Assembly (NCBI GenBank): GCA_903873545.1 | Contig: CAIQPA010000410.1 | Span: forward strand, 1 to 6,208 | Reading direction: 5' to 3' | Origin: an uncultured delta proteobacterium | GTDB taxonomy: Bacteria; Myxococcota_A; Bradymonadia; REDH01 | DNA: 6,208 nucleotides | In this document: positions 1-6,208 of the stretch, piece after piece | Numbering within the stretch: the stretch's first letter is position 1 | How the letters are laid out: every line of letters begins with the position of its first letter | Translations under genes and position numbers: made by a program | Notes under the pieces: generated by a model | Databases searched by the model: none | Seen by the model: only the letters and a program-made list of their open reading frames with translations | What the model was told of the DNA's origin: nothing

Positions 1-1
1 C

Positions 2-3277
<3,276 letters not shown>

Positions 3278-3319
3278 CGCGGGTGTGCTAGCCAGCCACT
3301 CTCTCCCCACGGTGCCACC

Positions 3320-3874
3320 ATGACCGAACCTCGACGAAAGCAACTCCGTAGCTTCTTCTGCGATGAGCAGGTGTGGGCCGCCTACGAGCGGCTCGCCAAA
3401 GAGCAGGGCGTCACCATCGACCAGCTCATCGGGCAGGCGCTTGCATCTGCCCTAACCAGCCCGGATCTTGTTGCGACGGCGCCGCCCGTCAGTCTCGTCT
3501 CGCCAGCAGCCCCCGCCGTCCAGGCGACGGTTCCTATCGCAGCAGCCGCCATCCCTGAGCCCCCGGCAGAGCCCTCCATGCCCAAGCTCTGGGTCATCCT
3601 CGACGGCAAACGCTACGCAGTGAACAAGCCCCAGTTTGTCATCGGGCGGGGTGCCAACGAAACCGATCTCCTCATCGTCGACACCAACGTCTCTCGGCGT
3701 CACGCACAGGTCGTGCTCCATCAGGGCTACTTCTTCATCCAGGACCTTGGCTCCACCAACGGCGTCCGCTTCGAGGGCAGCCGCGTAGACACCCGCCGCA
3801 TCGATGAGGGCGACCGTTTCGAGATCTGCGAATACCAACTCACCTTCACCTACCGGGACCTCGGTGCTGCCTAG
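3320..3874 (+). CDS. Ribbon-helix-helix-like / FHA domain fusion protein
   Basis: Cytoplasmic 184-residue protein, probably a phosphothreonine-reading adaptor or regulator. Residues 7-45 look like a ribbon-helix-helix unit: a strand (KQLRSFF), then DEQVWAAYERLAKEQG, a turn (VT) and IDQLIGQALASAL, in the pattern of MetJ/Arc-type DNA-binding dimers. Residues 46-88 are a Pro/Ala-rich flexible linker. Residues 89-180 are a canonical FHA domain with G109-R110, S125-R-R-H128 and LGSTNG (143-148), the loop residues that bind phosphothreonine. I recall similar RHH-like/FHA proteins from Myxococcota. ATG 3320 is the first start codon in this frame after the RND stop at 3275-3277; no good Shine-Dalgarno precedes it, so expression may depend on translation of the upstream gene. 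Its 3' end overlaps the next gene. The FHA call is secure; DNA binding by the N-terminal part is inference. Confidence 0.92.
   Translation: MTEPRRKQLRSFFCDEQVWAAYERLAKEQGVTIDQLIGQALASALTSPDLVATAPPVSLVSPAAPAVQATVPIAAAAIPEPPAEPSMPKLWVILDGKRYAVNKPQFVIGRGANETDLLIVDTNVSRRHAQVVLHQGYFFIQDLGSTNGVRFEGSRVDTRRIDEGDRFEICEYQLTFTYRDLGAA
3855..3858 (+). promoter_or_regulatory. Weak Shine-Dalgarno (GGGA) for the MBL-fold gene
   Basis: GGGA lies inside the end of the FHA coding region, five bases before GTG 3864. It is short, but it favours 3864 over ATG 3804, which has no purine-rich stretch upstream. The arrangement suits translational coupling to the FHA gene. Confidence 0.4.
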
Positions 3875-4820
3875 CGCGACGGCGCAGACCGTCACGCCGC
3901 TCCGACTCGCGGCCCCCGACGACGGCGCCACCTCGTACGACTGGGAGCACATCGCCTACCTCCTCCCGGGTGCGCTCCCGACCCTCATCGACCCGGGGCC
4001 GGAGCACCTTGCCGACGCGCTGCTGAACGCCCTCGCAGAGAGTGGCATAGCGCCGTCAGACATCGGTCAGCTCCTGCTCACCTCGCACGCCGCCGAGATG
4101 GCCGGCAGTGCCTCTCGTTTCCCGTCAGCAACCATCTTCGCGGCGCCCGCCGCCAGCGGCGACCGCCTCCTCCGCGCCCATCGCGAATGTGCTCGGAGCC
4201 TGGGCGAAGAGGTCGCGGAGGCCACCCAGGCGACGCCCTCCGCACGCGCGATCTGGGAGCACTGGCAGTCCCTGCACCCAGTCACGCCCGTTGCCCTCGT
4301 CAACCTGCGCCCGCTCACAGACGGAGCACTGCTCCTCGCTGGTGACGGTACCCTCGTAGCCTCTCGTCGCCCCGCCTTCTCCGACACCGGCATGGTCTTC
4401 GCCTCCCTCGATGGCGAGGCCCTCTTCGCCGGCGAGTTCGGGCTCCTCGATGACGATCTCCCTGTCGGCGACTGGCAGGCCTTCGCCGAATCGCTCGGCG
4501 CGATCACCCAGGGGACACTCCCGCAGCTGCTCTACCCTGCGCGCGGCCGCATCGAGGCCAGCGGCCAGGTCGCCTTCCGCGCCATGGCCCTGTCTGCCAA
4601 CAACCTCATCTCCAACCTGCCGCTTGCGCTCGCCCGACCGGCCACGCTCCAGCAGCTCTTCGAACGCGACCTCGGCTACTGGCCCGATGCCATCGCCGAA
4701 TCCGCGCTCCGACTCGTCCGGCTCCGCTCCGCGCTCGAGGAACTCGCCCGCGCCGGCGTCATCTACAGGCAGCCCGCTCCGACCATGCTCCAGACCGGCT
4801 ACGCGATGATCCCCACCTAG
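3864..4820 (+). CDS. Degenerate metallo-beta-lactamase-fold protein with C-terminal winged helix
   Basis: 318-residue protein, predicted cytoplasmic (no signal peptide). The opening (HIAYLLPGALPTLIDPGP, 29-46) is the usual MBL start, where a strand leads to the LIDTG motif. The metal site follows at the right distance but is lost: the family T-H-x-H-x-D-H-x-G reads TSHAAEMAG at 73-81. Later landmarks are also altered: PAFSDTG (170-176) replaces the PGHTPGS type, AGE (189-191) replaces TGD, and YPARG (224-228) replaces YPGHG. Residues about 260-302 resemble the winged helix at the C-terminus of LACTB2-like MBL proteins. Hydrolase activity is therefore unlikely; a binding, scaffolding or regulatory role is inferred. 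I chose GTG 3864, which overlaps the FHA gene by 11 bases and has GGGA five bases upstream. ATG 3804 in the same frame would add 20 low-complexity residues and a 71-base overlap and lacks an RBS. The stop overlaps the convergent gene. Confidence 0.8.
   Translation: MLPSATAQTVTPLRLAAPDDGATSYDWEHIAYLLPGALPTLIDPGPEHLADALLNALAESGIAPSDIGQLLLTSHAAEMAGSASRFPSATIFAAPAASGDRLLRAHRECARSLGEEVAEATQATPSARAIWEHWQSLHPVTPVALVNLRPLTDGALLLAGDGTLVASRRPAFSDTGMVFASLDGEALFAGEFGLLDDDLPVGDWQAFAESLGAITQGTLPQLLYPARGRIEASGQVAFRAMALSANNLISNLPLALARPATLQQLFERDLGYWPDAIAESALRLVRLRSALEELARAGVIYRQPAPTMLQTGYAMIPT
4817..4820. other. Convergent stop codons sharing CTAG
   Basis: The self-complementary CTAG supplies TAG to the + strand MBL-fold gene (4818-4820) and TAG to the - strand putative lipoprotein gene (4817-4819). 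The two transcription units therefore overlap by four bases, with no room for an intergenic terminator between them. Confidence 0.85.
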
Positions 4821-5254
4821 CGCGTCGGTCGCTCCGCGCTCGTTCGCAGGACGGCAAACTGCGGAAACAGGCGGCCACCATCCGAAGCCCTCACGGTCTC
4901 CGACTCCTCGACCTCCACCCAGAGCCGAGTGCCGTCTGCCGCGCGTTCCGCTTCTGCCGCAGCATCGAGCCCGGCGGCAGGCCAAACAAGCGCCGCGCGC
5001 CGCCACTGCCCCCACACCTGAACCTCCCACAGCGGACACTCACAGGTTGCCGGGTTCAGCCGCGCGACCACCCAAAACGGCGTCGTCGCATTCGCTGCCC
5101 GCTCCGCCTGCGAGGTGGCAGCCGCCAGCCGCAGCCGTGCCGCATCCGACGGCAGTCGCTCCCCACCCGACAGCCGCCTCACGGCGTTGGGCGCGCAACC
5201 ACAGGCCAGCGCGAAGAGCGTGGTCAAGCAGACAAGACGGAGAGAAGGTTTCAT
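4817..5254 (-). CDS. Small putative lipoprotein of unknown function
   Basis: 145-residue protein not assignable to a family by eye. It starts with a basic residue and a hydrophobic stretch (MKPSLRLVCLTTLFALACGC), which looks like a signal peptide with a possible lipobox ending at C18 (ALA-C) or C20. The -3 position is Ala rather than the usual Leu, so lipidation is probable but not certain; plain export is the alternative. The mature part is Ala/Arg-rich, then has a compact Cys/Trp-rich stretch (ATCECPLWEVQVWGQW, 69-84, with C71 and C73) and a final strand-rich part (LWVEVEES, about 111-118). ATG 5254 was chosen over a longer frame reaching 5350 because it has GGAG four bases upstream, starts at the signal peptide, and avoids overlapping the methyltransferase. 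It is the last gene of the - strand cluster, 10 bases after the methyltransferase stop. Its own stop shares CTAG with the convergent MBL-fold gene. Confidence 0.72.
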   Translation of the reverse strand: MKPSLRLVCLTTLFALACGCAPNAVRRLSGGERLPSDAARLRLAAATSQAERAANATTPFWVVARLNPATCECPLWEVQVWGQWRRAALVWPAAGLDAAAEAERAADGTRLWVEVEESETVRASDGGRLFPQFAVLRTSAERPTR

Positions 5255-5258
5255 GTCA

Positions 5259-5262
5259 CTCC
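5259..5262 (-). promoter_or_regulatory. Shine-Dalgarno (GGAG) for the putative lipoprotein
   Basis: On the - strand, GGAG-TGAC-ATG places a good ribosome binding site four bases before the start at 5254. It sits just downstream of the methyltransferase stop (5265-5267), so ribosomes finishing that gene could re-initiate here. This site decides the start codon. Confidence 0.65.
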
Positions 5263-5264
5263 GA

Positions 5265-6017
5265 CTAGTCGACTCCGGCAGCTGGCAGCAACCCGTCCAC
5301 AATCGCAAGATGGGCTGCGGTCGCGCCGCCGCTCGCATCGGCAAGCACAATCGGCTCCGGCACCCGAAGCCCCGCCGCGCCCTGCGTGCGTGCCGTCAGC
5401 ACCACAAAGGACGGCGCAGCGCCTTCGCTCGCAACAACCCGTCGCACCGAGGCACCCTGAAGTCCGGCCTCCTTGATCGCAGCAATCGCTATCCCCTCCC
5501 GTGCGCCAGGATAGACGAAGACCACAGCACCGCCCCCAACGAGCCGCTTCGCGGCCTGCAGCAGCTCCACCAGCGAGCCGTTCGCCTGATGACGCGCCAG
5601 CGCCCGCTCTCGGTTCGGGCTCGCCGTCCCCTCTCCGGCCCCAAAGTAGGGCGGATTCATGAAGACAACCTCGGGCGCCTCCACCATCTCGGCCAGGCTC
5701 CGCACATCGCCTTCCAGCACTGCGATCCGCTCCGACATCCCATTGCGAACCACGTTCTCACGCGCCAGCTGCGCCAGCGACGGCTGAATCTCGAATGCCT
5801 CGCCCCGGTAGTCGGGCAGCATCGTTGCGAGGCAGAGCGAGACCACGCCCGACCCCGCGCCAAACTCCACGCCGTGCGCCGGCCGAAGCCGTGCCACCTC
5901 GTGCGCCAGCAGCACCGCGTCGAACGAAAACCGGTAGCCCCGACGGTGCTGCAGAATGCGCACCCCGCCACGGTACATGGCGTCATCGGTCCGCTCCTGA
6001 TCCTCCGGCGCGGTCAT
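5265..6017 (-). CDS. trmN6: TrmN6 (YfiC)-like tRNA1(Val) adenine-37 N6-methyltransferase
   Basis: Cytoplasmic SAM-dependent methyltransferase of 250 residues, close to the family's usual length. The family N6-methylates adenosine, and E. coli TrmN6 modifies A37 of tRNA1(Val). The N-terminal signature (ILQHRRGYRFSFDAVLLAH, 21-39) is typical of YfiC/TrmN6 proteins. Motif I is EFGAGSGVVS (51-60) in the SAM-binding loop, E76 is the acidic residue expected to hold the SAM ribose, and NPPYF (121-125) is the catalytic N6-adenine motif. A C-terminal stretch (GLRVPEPIVLADASG, 216-230) also fits this group. All catalytic elements are present. ATG 6017 lies two bases after the DUF1015 stop (TGA-AG-ATG), which suggests translational coupling; M14 is a possible alternative start. 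The exact RNA target is inference, since close paralogues modify other RNAs and some annotations simply say 'methyltransferase'. Confidence 0.85.
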   Translation of the reverse strand: MTAPEDQERTDDAMYRGGVRILQHRRGYRFSFDAVLLAHEVARLRPAHGVEFGAGSGVVSLCLATMLPDYRGEAFEIQPSLAQLARENVVRNGMSERIAVLEGDVRSLAEMVEAPEVVFMNPPYFGAGEGTASPNRERALARHQANGSLVELLQAAKRLVGGGAVVFVYPGAREGIAIAAIKEAGLQGASVRRVVASEGAAPSFVVLTARTQGAAGLRVPEPIVLADASGGATAAHLAIVDGLLPAAGVD

Positions 6018-6019
6018 CT

Positions 6020-6208
6020 TCAGCGCGCGCCGGTCAGGTCATAGAGCACAACGCCGCTCAACACCTTGGGGAAGAAGAAGGTCGACTTCTGCGGCATGAA
6101 GTCGCCCGCCTCGCAGATTGCCCGCACCTTCGCCACCGGCGTGCCGTTCATGAAGATGGCAGCCTGGGTCCGGCCGGCAGCGAGATCTGCCAGCGCCTCA
6201 CCCGCCTC
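6020..6208 (-). CDS. DUF1015-family protein, C-terminal 62 codons only
   Basis: The - strand is open from the right edge to TGA at 6020-6022. The visible tail contains AIFMNGTPVAKVRAICEAGD followed by MPQKSTFFFPKVLSGVVLYDL. This matches the conserved C-terminus of DUF1015 (COG4198) proteins, where an 'MPxKSTyFyPKl.sG' block closes the domain. The function of the family is not established. Members are about 400 residues long, so most of the gene lies beyond the window. The stop is two bases before the methyltransferase ATG, so the two are probably co-transcribed and translationally coupled, with the promoter outside the window. Confidence 0.8.
   Translation of the reverse strand, partial: EAGEALADLAAGRTQAAIFMNGTPVAKVRAICEAGDFMPQKSTFFFPKVLSGVVLYDLTGAR

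Noticed and set aside
3804..3863. ATG 3804 as the start of the MBL-fold gene
   Set aside because: It has no ribosome binding site, a 71-base overlap with the FHA gene, and would add a Ser/Thr/Pro-rich tail that is a shadow of the conserved FHA end.
4819..4840. Inverted repeat AGCGCG / CGCGCT as an intrinsic terminator for the MBL-fold gene
   Set aside because: The stem is only six base pairs with a 10-base loop and no T-tract, and it lies in the coding end of the opposite gene. In GC-rich DNA this is not evidence enough.
5255..5350. Longer N-terminus (start at 5350) for the putative lipoprotein
   Set aside because: It would overlap the methyltransferase by about 86 bases and bury the signal peptide internally. 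ATG 5254 has a good GGAG site.
5115..6044. 309-codon + strand frame opposite the methyltransferase and lipoprotein genes
   Set aside because: Its His/Arg-rich product has no recognisable motif, while the opposite strand encodes a clear SAM methyltransferase with NPPYF.

Overview
The window is GC-rich (about two-thirds G+C by eye), densely coded chromosomal DNA with no mobile element, RNA gene or CRISPR array that I can see. A ribbon-helix-helix/FHA fusion protein of the kind I associate with Myxococcota (the former Deltaproteobacteria), together with a large envelope-type RND pump, suggests a myxobacterium-like Gram-negative host. This taxonomic guess is moderate to weak, because no marker gene is present.

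Positions 1-4820 carry three genes on the + strand. The first is the 3' part (1091 residues) of an RND-superfamily efflux permease whose N-terminus lies upstream of the window. After 42 bases comes a 184-residue protein with an N-terminal ribbon-helix-helix-like segment, a Pro/Ala-rich linker and a well-conserved FHA domain. Its last 11 bases overlap the likely GTG start of the third gene. That gene encodes a metallo-beta-lactamase-fold protein resembling the LACTB2-like group with a C-terminal winged helix, but every metal-ligand position I can align has been replaced. It looks like a pseudoenzyme.

Positions 4817-6208 carry three genes on the - strand, read from the right edge leftwards. They are the last 62 codons of a DUF1015-family protein, a TrmN6 (YfiC)-like N6-adenine methyltransferase starting 2 bases after the DUF1015 stop, and a small cysteine-containing putative lipoprotein starting 10 bases after the methyltransferase stop. 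This is very probably one transcription unit. The two clusters converge, and their final stop codons share one CTAG tetranucleotide, so there is no intergenic terminator space.

The observations most worth following are the ligand-less MBL protein coupled to the RHH-FHA gene, an extra hydrophobic hairpin of about 110 residues between TM6 and TM7 of the RND pump, and a C-over-G bias of the + strand that persists in genes of both orientations, which suggests a replication-strand skew.
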